Positions 12,139-21,545 of a stretch of 31,757 nt of DNA are shown in pieces. Source of the DNA: Acephala macrosclerotiorum (Eukaryota; Ascomycota; Leotiomycetes; Helotiales; Mollisiaceae); contig MU119418.1 in NCBI GenBank assembly GCA_014904845.1, positions 64,654-96,410 of the forward strand, written 5' to 3'. The first letter of the stretch is position 1, and every line of letters starts with the position of its first letter. Below the pieces are notes generated by a model. It had not been told where the DNA came from and did no database searches. It saw only the letters and a program-made list of their open reading frames with translations. Made by a program: the position numbers and the translations under genes.

Positions 12139-13905
12139 TTAGACGATTCTATATCTAGATAATGCCCGAGTATATATATTCCTGACCAGCTCTTTCCGGC
12201 CTGTCCGCGAAAAGAGGTCGCCAAAGTCGAACATGGTAATCAGCGCTGGTAAATATAATTTAAAGACTTTCTGGGCCAAGAGCCACCTCGTAGCTTTGTA
12301 ATGCTTGAACGTAAAAATTGCGGCCATTGCTCCCGGCCACTTTAAGCGAGATTAGTAAAAAGTCGAACTTTTTAATATTTTCAATTTAAAAATTTATATT
12401 AAATAACAAATAAAAAACTTTATACGTTTTATAATTTGATTATTATAATAAAATAAAAATTCAATTTATATAATTATTATTTATTAATATATATTTTTTC
12501 GATTTTAATTAATTTATTTTATTTTATAAAATTGAAAATAATTTAAAAAACTCGTTATTACGTATTCGAAGTATATTTTTATTATAAATAAAATAAATAA
12601 TAAATTGTTTAATTTTTTAATAAATATTATAATATTCGAATTTGCTTTAATAATATTATTTTTATTTTTATTATCAAATTATACCAATATATTTTTTTAA
12701 TACTTTTACGTTTTAATATATTACATACAATTTTAAGACTTTTTTTAATATTTAGCAATTTCTGAACATGAATTCGTTTACTCTGCCTAACTTACAACGA
12801 CTGCGTCGTGATAATAATCGAGCCGTGATCAGACCGAGGGAGGAATTAACGTATGTCGACTATTGAGCCGTCGAGATTGCTAGGTATTTTAAAGTTGTCG
12901 AAGTTATTGTAAATTATTAGTCACTTTGTGTTCCGCGGGAAATTAAGCCAAGCCTTGATTACACTGACAACTTGATCGAGGTCTTTATCTTGGCCTACGC
13001 TTGATAGCACATTAGTTAAAAGATAATAATGCCTTAGCACCTACTAAGCGACGTTCCAAAAGTTCAGCTTGAGAGAGTCCTCGTTATTCGCATTCAACCA
13101 AAAGATCGCTATATACTTCTCCTTGTGTCGTCTAATATATGTAATCACCAGCTGAGTCTTTCCCATACTCCCAAGATCATGTAGAACGACACAAGATCGA
13201 TTTCCATAACCTTAAAGCAGCTCGTGCATTTTAACAACTCCTTCTCTCTAATAACAAACTGTATAGCTTTAGGAAATGACGCGAGGTTGAGCCCGACGGC
13301 AAATTGTTCGAAACCGACCCCTACGCTAATCAGTTTCGTTGCTTTAGTTAGTATATCTATGTAAACAACTCACCCTTATATAGCCTATAAATCTCATCCT
13401 CTAGCCGCCTGAATGCCTAATCCCTTCTCTCCCCGTAATCCAGTACCATAGACACATCGAAGATCCCGATTAAGCAATACACTTCATCCTTTTTAATAGT
13501 AGTACTACGGCGCTCTGCCTAAGATCTCCGCTCTTTAATACTAAAATTCGATAATGTATCACCTCGAAGAGCTTTGTTTTCGATACCGATAATTTCGTAT
13601 ATCTTAGACTCAAGCGATAACTTGCTCCCAAGTCGCTCACCCTCCGAACTAAAAAAGTCAACTAGCCTTGGTGCGATGAGCTCCTAAAGCGTCCAGCCTC
13701 GAGTAAACCATCGACTCTTCCTGAAGGCTTCTTCCCATGCCGTCTAGCCATCCACCCCGGTGTCAGGTTTAGAGACATTCGAGAGGTAGACGTAGCAGCG
13801 CGCAGCGTTCTAATACCACCGAAACATAGAATTGATCGCTGCGCCAAGCTCGATCGCATTCTTCTTATGGATGCAGCAGGTGTCACAACACGGTGCATGC
13901 CACAA
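12139..13905 (-). pseudogene. Degraded HET / NB-ARC / TPR NLR-type (STAND) gene
   Basis: Fungal NLR architecture, normally linked to heterokaryon incompatibility or immune-like signalling. Read 5'-3' on the minus strand with frameshifts and stops. HET domain remnant: DTCCIHK (13884-13864), then AINSMFRWY followed by a stop, NAARCYVYLSNVS, FRKSRWFTRGWTLQELIAP, and VYCLIGIFDVSMV (near 13475-13445). NB-ARC: linker FPKAIQFVIREKELL, P-loop CVVLHDLGSMGKTQLV (13149-13175; the usual second Gly is Ser), AIFWLNANNEDSL, Walker-B-like LIIYNNFDN (about 12893-12920), and SDHGSIIITTQS (about 12795-12830). The NB-ARC tail runs into the AT block, where YFEYVITSFLNYFQFYK is still readable. TPR: FYVQALQSYEVALGP and, in another frame, FGDLFSRTGRKELVRNIYTR (12139-12335). 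Stops include TGG-to-TGA and TGG-to-TAG changes. The 5' end is missing upstream of 13905 and part of the TPR region appears deleted. Confidence 0.8.
12345..12770 (-). repeat. AT-rich hypermutated block inside the NLR pseudogene
   Basis: Base composition switches abruptly to nearly pure A/T. The minus-strand frame entering it continues as RIHVQKLLNIKKSLKIV (about 12775-12725). It later gives YFEYVITSFLNYFQFYK (12573-12523), which parallels the usual NB-ARC tail of this family. The block therefore belongs to the gene and is not an inserted element. The segment 12345-12510 is too degraded to align by eye. Confidence 0.65.
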
Positions 13906-14154
13906 AGCCGATATCACTTGTCAGGTTAAAAACCAAAACTTCATTGATCAATGAATGACTATGGCAGTCCGAAAAGACCACTCATTCATGACTCATTGCC
14001 AATATCAAAGTCCAGCCAAGCAAGCAGCCCGAAAATATGTATGTACCAAATGCAGATCTCGATTATGTGTGCAAACAAGCCCATCCGAAAGTGATCCCCG
14101 AACCTGACCACCGTCTCCCTTGACAACGCTGACTTGTAGGAGTCGAGAAGGTGC

Positions 14155-14540
14155 TTAACCCTGAAGATACCGTTAACGGTGGAAACAGCAACGAAGCAAA
14201 GGAAAGGAACTTACCCAGCAGTAGGGAACTCCGTTGCTGGCATACTGACAAGTGCGACCATTGCATTCAGCAACGTTCACAAAGACGCCTTGGGGACCGC
14301 AGATGTTCTGATAAAAGATGAATGTCAGCTTTCTTTCGTAGGAACGGGGATTCAAACGAGACAAGTAGTCTAAAGGGGTATCCTTACAATCCAGTTCCAG
14401 TTATCAGCACAGACGTACTTTCCAGGTGGCATCTCCTCGCAGGGTGTACCACTGGCGAACTGAGGCTCGGGGACTGGACTGCCGGCTGCAAGAGCGGACA
14501 ACAGGAGAGCACCAAATGCGCCACGGGTGATTGAAGGCAT
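14155..14540 (-). CDS. Small secreted cysteine-rich protein (effector-like), 83 aa
   Basis: Exons on the minus strand: 14540-14388, 14307-14215, 14160-14155, with GT-AG introns of 80 and 54 nt; the last exon supplies GGT TAA. The start is the ATG that opens a clear signal peptide (MPSITRGAFGALLLSALAAG) with likely cleavage shortly after. The mature part has six cysteines, at residues 34, 44, 54, 66, 71 and 81, enough for three disulfides, and ends in GVPYCWG. I do not recognise a named family. Size, secretion signal and even Cys number fit fungal apoplastic effector-like or antimicrobial small proteins, which is an inference. It lies next to the NLR wreck, on the same strand. The third exon is the least certain part; reading through the second intron would instead give a longer unlikely tail. 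Confidence 0.65.
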
Positions 14541-15201
14541 CTTTGGGGATGATTGCAATTGTGCTTGGAGATAGGATAGATTCTCGAAGTGGAAAGGGGT
14601 TTTTTGTTGAGAAGGCGTTGAGGTTTGTAGAAAGACGATTGGTTTGAAAAGACGAACGGGTTTGTGGTCGTTCAAATACAGTATTTTAGCGTCCTCTCGA
14701 AGCGAGATGGGCTAACGGGGAGGTTGACGCCTAAGAACACAGGAAAGATCAGAAATGACGAATGAAAGCTAGTATTTCACGTGCATGGCTCAAGATAATG
14801 GTGAGAACGTCCTGCAGGCCCATGTATCTGAGCGGATCTCTAGCATGGACTCGCTTCTCGAGACAGGAAGCTTCTTTAACTCGAATTGGGGTTCAACCGG
14901 ATTGGCACCGCCCTGCTCCGCTCTCGCATGCAAGGTCCAATGAGTATCAACAGGAAAGCGTTAAAAATTCCAAAAGCTTAAAATAATCTTAGACCACGAT
15001 CTTAGAAAGGTGGAAGTCGGGAACTTTGTCAAGGATTAATTAGAACCAAGACAGCTAGATATGAACTACCGTACCTTTTGAAGCCACGCTCGAACAATCA
15101 CTCTAGATTCGAATTAAGGAGACGAAAAGACTTGAGGAGCTCCTTTAGTAGCTTAATCATGGAGCCAGATAGCACAATAACAACACGTCGGTATCAGTAT
15201 T
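14541..15201. other. Intergenic region between two divergent secreted-protein genes
   Basis: This stretch separates the minus-strand small secreted protein from the plus-strand paralogue pair, so it should contain both promoters. A short open frame at 14762-14986 shows no protein features. I see nothing else that can be supported. Confidence 0.4.
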
Positions 15202-15207
15202 TATATA
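15202..15207 (+). promoter_or_regulatory. Putative TATA box
   Basis: TATATA occurs 79 bp upstream of the ATG at 15286, a plausible spacing for a fungal promoter. It is a motif match only. Confidence 0.3.
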
Positions 15208-15285
15208 CTTGAACAATTATTTCCTTTCACCTGCAAGCTATGACATCCTAAAAACAACTAGCAGGACTTGCAGCATAAGGGAAAC

Positions 15286-16344
15286 ATGAAAATACTCACT
15301 AGCTTCCTCCCCATATTCGTGGGACTCGTTCCGTTTCTCATCAAAGCCCAAATCGAGAATCTACGATTCTTTGGACTCTGGCTTGGGGCTGGTCCTCAAG
15401 CCAATATTCTCGAGGTACGTATAACCTCGCCTTCAGCAGCACAGTTATGGCTCATAGTACCTCAGTTTAGAAGCACGTTGATAATACCAACTGGCTTGCC
15501 TGACTCGGTTCTCGAAAATGGAGTGCAGGCCTTCTGGCCCGGACTGGAGCCTTCTCGAGCGAACAGCGTCTTCCAGAATGTGATCACGAATGGAGATGCG
15601 GTCGGAGAGTGGTCTCAGCTACCGTTCTACTGCTGCAAGTCAGTTCTTTATACCAAAAAATGTTGTTCTGTCTAACAAGATTAGCAGCCCAGGCATGGGA
15701 CTGTCTCCCCAGGCTCGAGGCAACAATCCGCAGTCCATGATTGTAAGAAGAACTGCTGATGTGATTAAGTATATCCTGGTGATCGAGTCACCAATACATT
15801 CACCCTGAACGAGAATACTCTAAAGTGGTACAATACGTACACCATCACCCCCGGAGCTGTGGGAAACACAGCTGGACAAAAGATTTACTCTAATGGCTTC
15901 GATTTCGACCCAAATACTGTTGCTGCAGATAGTAAGTCGGCTGAGATACTCAGAACAAAAAGGCGGCCATGTGTAGCTTACACTTTCCAGACACAACACT
16001 CGGAGAGCAATATACTGCAGTAGGTTCAAAATAATTCGGTGTTTGAGTCCCACTTGCTTACTTTTACCAGGCACTAATGACTATTGAACTCCAAGGGAAT
16101 GGTAATTGGAACTGGGGAGCTGTTGAGTGGAGGGACATTCTCCATCGCAGCAATACGACAGAAACCAGTTGGTGCACTACGTGAGTACTGTTTCTTACAC
16201 CGTAGGAGAGAATGACTGACATGAGAAAGTGGACCGCTCCTTAATGGAGGCTAGGACTTCACCTACAAATTCTCGCTACCTGTAGTAGGGAGTATTGATA
16301 ACACAACTACGTGTTACATTGCACAGATGTCCTTTTTGTCTCCA
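15286..16344 (+). pseudogene. Secreted protein of unnamed family, upstream paralogue (damaged)
   Basis: The start at 15286 opens a signal peptide (MKILTSFLPIFVGLVPFLIK). Exons by homology with the gene at 16860: 15286-15414, 15466-15638, an unresolved exon 3 near 15680-15702, 15770-15931, 15991-16019, 16071-16180, and 16230 onward. Exons 4, 5 and 6 are 162, 29 and 110 nt, exactly as in the neighbour. Readable motifs: GVQAFWPGLEPSRANSVFQN, FYCC, YPGDRVTNTFTLNENT, GFDFDPNT, MTIELQGNGNWNWGAVEWRD and, past a stop, TTTCYIAQMSFLSP. Damage: TAG at 16252-16254 in the last exon removes the conserved C-terminal Cys segment. Exon 3 cannot be joined to exon 4 in the homologous frame with a good donor (only a weak GTCTCC at 15703). 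It could still make a truncated secreted protein. The function is unknown. Confidence 0.6.
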
Positions 16345-16859
16345 GCAATTCCATCGCGGGCTCGAATTAGGGGCGTTTCTCATTCTCATAGGCAGAAGCA
16401 CCGAGATTTTGGTTACTCTCGAGGAGGTGTAAATTCGAGACGTTTGAAAGGAGTTATCTAAGTTAGTTTGTATGCATTTAGCCATTGAAGACTGAGTCAA
16501 GATCGACAGTTATTGGTATATATGCTCGACTCTGGAAGACAGCTCCTACATTTGCAAACATGGCTAAACAATGCTTCTCGAACTTGAAACCATTCAATGA
16601 AGAAATAATTTGTGATTTATCAAATCCTAGCTCTTTTTTCAAGACATGCAACTCAAATTCACCCAATATTCGATAGAAATCGAGGAACCGGATCACCTTT
16701 GACCTTCTCGACTCTCCTACTAGTGATCTAAGGTCTATTTATTCTTTGTCCCTGGACTCTATATTCCACCAACTCCATCTCCTAACACGACTCTGGCGCA
16801 AGAATCTACGACTAACACTGCACTAAAGTACCACTCATTAAGGAACATTCATCACCATC
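16345..16859. other. Intergenic region between the paralogues
   Basis: About 515 bp with only short open frames on both strands and no recognisable domain. It should contain the promoter of the downstream gene. No convincing TATA element or repeat was found. Confidence 0.4.
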
Positions 16860-17965
16860 ATGTATTGCCCGTTCGCTCTCCTTGTTGTGCTCTTCGCCAT
16901 GTTCTCCATTATGGTTGAAGCCGGACAGCAGCCTTCCCCAAGTGATAATCTCAGATTCTATGGGCTAGAACTAGGCGCTGCTATGAATGCCAGAATCTTT
17001 CGAGTACGTCCAGCTTCATGATCAAGCTCCTTCGAGGTTGAACAACACTGATGTTTCGAAGTTCCAAAGTACAATGATCATCCCATCTGGCTCTCCGGAT
17101 TCGAACACCAACGCAATCCAATACCTCTGGCCTGGTATGGAACCCTATCAGAGAAACAACGTCTTTCAGAATGTGATCGCAAACGGTGCTCCTGGTGAAT
17201 GGTACCTCGAACCATATTATTGCTGCAAGTACGATTTGCCTGAGCGAAGCTTTGGGAAATCGAAACTAATAATAACTCAGTCCTGTCAAGATGCTTGTTC
17301 CAGGCATGAAAGGTGAATATCAACTATTGGTTTGAGAATGGAGACTAATGGCATATTCTCATCAGTCTATCCTGGCGACTCATTGACTAATACCTTCACC
17401 CTCAACCAATTTACTAATATTTGGTATAACAACTGGATCAATATTCCAAGATCTGCTGGTACCGAGGCAGGCGAGGTCGCCTATAGTGGCGGAATCGTCT
17501 TCGACCCTAAGAATTACGATGATGATAGTAAGTCACACATTGCCAGCAGCGGAACAACCTAGAAATAAGACGCTGAAACGACTGACTTCTCGCAGACACC
17601 ACCAACGGAGAGATTTTCACATCTGTTGGTCGACTCACAAGCTGAACTTTGTGGAGGGTACATTTACTGATCAGCAACTAGGCAATATTCGCTATCGAGC
17701 TGCAGCGAGCAGGAAAATGGGATTTTGGACAACTTTCGTGGAGAGATATCATTCTGGAGATCGACACTAGAGACACCACATGGTGCACAAAGTAAGCATG
17801 ATTTGCCCTGAGTTCCCTCACCGTACTCCGGATCTAATTGATGATAGGGGTCCATACCTGAACGGGGGAGGCTCCTTCAAGTTCAACTTCTCACCACCCG
17901 TCGTTGCGGTAGTCGACAACGTAGTCAGATGCTACATTGCCGAGATGAACTATGTGTCCCCTTGA
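16860..17965 (+). CDS. Secreted protein of unnamed family, intact paralogue, 253 aa
   Basis: Seven exons: 16860-17003, 17062-17228, 17281-17312, 17366-17527, 17596-17624, 17682-17791, 17848-17965. The introns are 52-68 nt with GT-AG ends; the exons total 762 nt with no internal stop. The ATG opens a signal peptide (MYCPFALLVVLFAMFSIMVE) and the protein ends in VVRCYIAEMNYVSP. Conserved blocks shared with the upstream copy: FQSTMIIPSGSPDS, YLWPGMEPYQRNNVFQNVI, YYCC, VYPGDSLTNTFTLNQFTNIW, GIVFDPKNYDDD, FAIELQRAGKWDFGQLSWRD and TTWCTKGPYLNGGGSFKF. The Trp-rich beta-strand-like pattern loosely recalls eqolisin or lectin/glucanase folds, but I could not match a catalytic motif, so no enzyme activity is claimed. 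It most likely arose by tandem duplication. Confidence 0.75.
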
Positions 17966-18283
17966 AATTCCGAGATTATTACTTACGACGTACGTGGAGG
18001 GAATATAATTTTGGCATATCTTGGATAGTGGGGGCCGTATTTTTCGTATGAAGGAACCTTTGGCCACTGGCGAAGGGATGCTCTGGAAGCATACTTCGAA
18101 AGCAAGCAGAAAACCATCTTAATTTTGCATTGGATATTTCTATTGAGTAATGAAAATATGATTTCAAGAATAATCACTTCATGTTCTTAAGCTATGGTTA
18201 GAAAGTGCAGCGTGTACAAAGCCTTTTTAGTCGCCGCTTCGTTGCTGGTGGACACGCAGATGTGCTGAATTGTTGAAAGTTAT
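17966..18283. other. Intergenic, nothing recognised
   Basis: About 320 bp between the intact secreted-protein gene and the MITE-like element. Only short overlapping minus-strand open frames are present, without features. It should contain the 3' untranslated region of the upstream gene. Confidence 0.35.
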
Positions 18284-18545
18284 GAGCTGGGCTTCACGGG
18301 TCTGTGTGCTCAAGGTATTTTCGGAGAAAATAGGGAATAAAATCTCGAATTATAGACGATTAAAGGGTTGAAAACGCAATTCAACTAAAATGAAACTTAA
18401 AGCTAAGATCTGAGATAAATTGAAAAGGTAGTGCTTGTAAAGTTCTAAAGTAGTAATCGTAACTTTTAGAGTTTGTAGGCAAAAAAGTGGCTCGCTAAAA
18501 GCGAAAAAAATGCCCTGTGGCGCACAGACCCGTGAAGCCCAGCTC
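18284..18545. mobile_element. MITE-like element with about 23-bp terminal inverted repeats
   Basis: The left end begins gagctgggcttcacgggtct at 18284 and its exact reverse complement closes the element at 18545; the match runs about 23 bp. The 262-bp interior is A-rich and has no coding potential. Flanking 5-mers gttat (18279-18283) and gttag (18546-18550) could be an imperfect target-site duplication. Size, non-coding interior and inverted ends fit a miniature inverted-repeat transposable element whose transposase lies elsewhere. The superfamily is unknown. Confidence 0.7.
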
Positions 18546-18986
18546 GTTAGGGCATCACAGCCTGGAAATTCAGCGCTGGTTAGCCTGAAAATTGGTTTCG
18601 CAGCCTGGGGAGAAAGGACAGAAGCCTAGCGTGGCTTAATTGTGCACTACCCCAACGAATTGACTCATGCTCAATGCGAGATCGACTGTGGGCATAAGTT
18701 AATGGAAATGGTGGCCTTGGGAACAAAAGATCTTTAAGGTCCCTTTTCAACACTCAGGAGGTCAAGAACAGGGTCTACTGAGAAGTCGGTGGCGACCAGT
18801 AGCCCCTTTAATAAGCGACCCTCCCCTAGTGGCTACATCAGCAACAGACATTCCAAGAACGACATCACGTCCTGACGCGTTCAAGAATGCAACACGTCCA
18901 GGCCGAACAAAATAAAAATCTCATGGGCGTCTCCCACATCTACGTCTCCATGCTTCCTCAATCAAAACTGCTCACAGCTACTGGCG
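18546..18986. other. Region upstream of the membrane protein, possible missing first exon
   Basis: After a stop at 18873-18875, the frame of the following gene stays open without an ATG and looks protein-like, with Cys residues (CFLNQNCSQLLA). A first exon with a signal peptide could therefore lie upstream with a splice acceptor here, but none could be identified. Otherwise no feature is seen. Confidence 0.35.
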
Positions 18987-19977
18987 ATGACTACCTTCTC
19001 AGCAGCACCCTTCTCGCTCGAGTCGCTCATAACTGTTCGGGGAGGCGTAACAGCATGGCTTCCTCTACCCAGTGCATGGCCGGCCCAGGCCGAGTGCTCA
19101 AATCAAATACTGGGAGCCTGGGAAGCAAATGGCGCCAATCTAGTAGCATTCGATCCAGCATACGCGTCGATATCTCCTATGACGGCGAGTGAATGTCTAC
19201 CAACCGAGTTTACGGCGTCATGGAAACAAGCATCCACCACATCGCCAGCAACTACCACTCTACTTGGTCCGACATTCGTTTGCCCTGCGGCGTATCATGC
19301 TGTAGGAGATCTATTCGTAGATTCGATGCAGATGCTGCTCTGCTGTCCTTCGTAAGCGTTTTGAAGGATAAGAAAGTGTCAATTTTCTGACATCAACCTA
19401 CAGAAATTATTTACTCGCAACCCCAATCACAACTCTCATAAACGCTCAAACCTTTTTCCCTTCACAATGCACCTCTTCATTCACCTCAGGACAGACAATA
19501 ACATACCCATTCTGCACAGGCGGAGGGACATGTGCGCCAACAACCGAGACGGTCACTGCTCTACGAACGGTGTTTGCATGGCATGTAAATGGCTTCAACG
19601 GACTGCCAGGCTCAAACACCCAGACAAGCTCCTCGAGTGCGACTGGAATAGGAAATCCAACTTCAACCGCATCCGGTCTCCCGAGCGGCGCTGCGGCAGG
19701 AATCGCTATTGGAGCAGTGTTAGTTTTACTCATATTTTCAATAGTTGGGTGTCTACTTTGGAGAAGGTGGAAGAGGAAAAGAGAATATGCTTCGGATGAA
19801 AGAAGAGGAGGTCCTTTCACTGGTGATGGGTTTCCTGATCATTTGATGAACAGAGGGGGACAGTACCAAATGGAGGCGCCTGTGAGGTACGAGATGAACA
19901 ATTTGAGAGAGGCGAAGGGACCAGGAAGTAGGGGAGTGTATGAGATGGATGGGGACTACAGGGGTGGAAAGATATAA
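18987..19977 (+). CDS. Single-pass membrane protein with Cys-rich ectodomain, about 312 aa
   Basis: Exons 18987-19351 and 19404-19977, separated by a 52-nt GT-AG intron. The extracellular part contains paired cysteines (MQMLLCCPSNYLL, SQCTSSF, FCTGGGTCAP), followed by a Ser/Thr-rich linker. A Gly/Ala start then leads into one transmembrane helix (GIAIGAVLVLLIFSIVGCLL), a stop-transfer stretch WRRWKRKRE and a hydrophilic tail of about 70 residues. This layout is common in fungal plasma-membrane proteins of unknown role that carry a CCPxxY-type motif; some resemble wall-stress sensors, an analogy only. The true N-terminus is uncertain: ATG 18987 gives no N-terminal signal peptide, and protein-like sequence extends upstream in frame. 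Confidence 0.65.
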
Positions 19978-20199
19978 TCTTTGTTGTATGTCCGGGAAAG
20001 GTGTTGAATCAATTGCCATTAGCATTGGCCAACTCTGTGATAGCGAAGGCGACATAGAAGAGCGAAAGCCGGAATGGCATTGCTTCAAGCTGAAATGCTC
20101 CACTCACATGCACAACTTCAGAAAGGTAGACTATGAAGAATTAACGTACTTCCTCAATTGGACTTGCCTATGTACTTGAATTGAAGGCGGCTAGACATA

Positions 20200-20205
20200 A
20201 ATAAA
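20200..20205 (+). terminator. Putative polyadenylation signal AATAAA
   Basis: AATAAA occurs about 220 bp downstream of the membrane-protein stop codon, on the same strand. It is a motif match only. Confidence 0.3.
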
Positions 20206-20560
20206 AAGACAGAACAAGTGATATAACGCATTGTGAATCAAAGTGGGCAGCGTTGGATCATAGGTGAAATTCGTGTATGAATGTGATATGAAATCTTCTG
20301 TGATTCAATTTAGGTCTAGAAGACCACAAAAGGGTATTTCTTCTTGGCAAGAAGTATTTCCCTTAGAAATTTAAAAGTTCCAAAACCCCGGTTTGCAAGA
20401 ACATTGCTTTGTAGCTACCAAGACATCAAAAGATCAAGATCTTGAAAAGATTACAATCAGCAATACCAAGTCTTCGGCAGATCTCCATTCTAGCTATCTC
20501 CGCGTTCTCGTCGTCAAACTCAATAACGGCAATCGTAGAAATTTACCGCTCCGATACAAC

Positions 20561-20770
20561 ATGGCTGGTGATGTTGAAATCGATGCACAGCGTAATGCAA
20601 AGATTGTGGCTTGGCGATGCCACAAAGTAAGCTCAACATAACTCCCTTCCCTCCCTACTAAAACGTCAATCAAAATTAATTGCCTCCTTTAGTGCAGCTT
20701 AACGAATCCTTATCCTGAGAATGAAATAGAGAAACGAGTCAGAAATGCGCATATCATTGCTGTTATTTAA
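20561..20770 (+). CDS. Tiny CxxC-type protein, 47 aa, two exons
   Basis: Exon 20561-20626, a 66-nt GT-AG intron (GTAAGC ... TTTAG), then exon 20693-20770. Splicing creates the motif AWRCHKCSLTNPYP, a Trp-Cys-x-x-Cys start like that of small fungal zinc-ribbon-like proteins. The downstream Cys/His pair expected for a full zinc site is absent, so this may be a truncated copy. The AT-rich block at 20965 begins about 200 bp later. The splice sites and the motif across the junction are the main support. No function can be given. Confidence 0.4.
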
Positions 20771-20834
20771 CTTGAATCCTAACGATCTCTGCGTGCTCGC
20801 CAAGCCTCGTGGCACGCGACCCATCGCCGCTTTG

Positions 20835-20925
20835 CTTACCATCGCCTCACCATATGCTTACCCATCCTTACCCACTATTCACGTACAGTCTTCGCCATCT
20901 CACGTTTGCTTACCCAGCCTTAGTA
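20835..20925 (+). repeat. Imperfect TTACCCA-type short repeats
   Basis: The 9-mer tgcttacca/c recurs about every 18-45 bp with related units (tgcttaccatcg, tgcttacccatccttaccc, tgcttacccagcc). It resembles a decayed minisatellite. No function can be inferred. Confidence 0.3.
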
Positions 20926-20964
20926 GCTCGAAATACCCAATCATTCTTTGCATGCTTCTGAAAT

Positions 20965-21140
20965 AGGCTTTACCCCAGTAATATTATTAAAAATATAATA
21001 AATTTTTTATTATTTTTATTTTTTAAATTATAATTATTTTTATTAAATAATTAAGTTTTAAAATATTTAAAATATTTTATATAGTGTAAAAAAACGTAAA
21101 CGGTTAAAATAGGGTTTTTAATTAATCGTATTATATTATT
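20965..21140. repeat. AT-rich RIP-like block
   Basis: The sequence changes abruptly to A/T with very little C or G, like the large island at the window start. It directly borders the coding remnant at 21145, so it may be a more mutated part of the same element. No protein was decoded. Confidence 0.5.
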
Positions 21141-21144
21141 ATAT

Positions 21145-21545
21145 TATAACCCGAAGCTTTGGCAATCGCTCCCGGCGAAGAAGCAATACGAATTTCAATA
21201 GCGGTCGGACTTTATCGCCTTCCAAAAGGAGCTTGCAAGTTTGAATGACGATACTACTATAGCGACGGATGAAGAGACTGGCCAAAAGCTTCGAGCTCGA
21301 CGGAAAGAACTGTATGCGGAACGGCAACAGCTTATCAAAGAAGAGCTAAAGAAGTGTAGCAAAAGCTAGCCTCGAAAACACCCATTTCAAGGCAGCTCGG
21401 GAGCCAGCCAAGGAGACCACCACTGCAGTTTTTTTCAATCGCGTTCGCCATATAATACCTTTCCAAAGTATTGAAGGCCGATATGCTTTCCCAAACCTTA
21501 TCGCACTTTATATGAGCGATTTTCGCGTAGTATATCAAGCAATAA
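21145..21545 (+). pseudogene. Fragment resembling a FluG/DUF3435-type protein
   Basis: Reading the + strand through breaks gives WQSLPAKKQYEFQ and a stop, then RSDFIAFQKELASLN, RARRKELYAERQQLIKEELK, a stop, PRKHP and, in another frame, FFNRVRHIIPFQSIEGRYAF followed by LIALYMSDFRVVY. From memory, this order (Arg-rich helix, FF-RVRH, RS-EGR-AL--LIALY--D-RVAY) recalls fungal FluG-domain / DUF3435 proteins, which are related to tyrosine recombinases and are repeat-associated. It is flanked on both sides by AT-rich DNA, so it looks like the less mutated core of a RIP-damaged repeat. The family assignment is tentative. Confidence 0.45.

Noticed and set aside
12345..12770. Independent transposon inserted in the NLR
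   Set aside because: NB-ARC tail motifs are still readable inside the block and no target-site duplication was seen at the edges.
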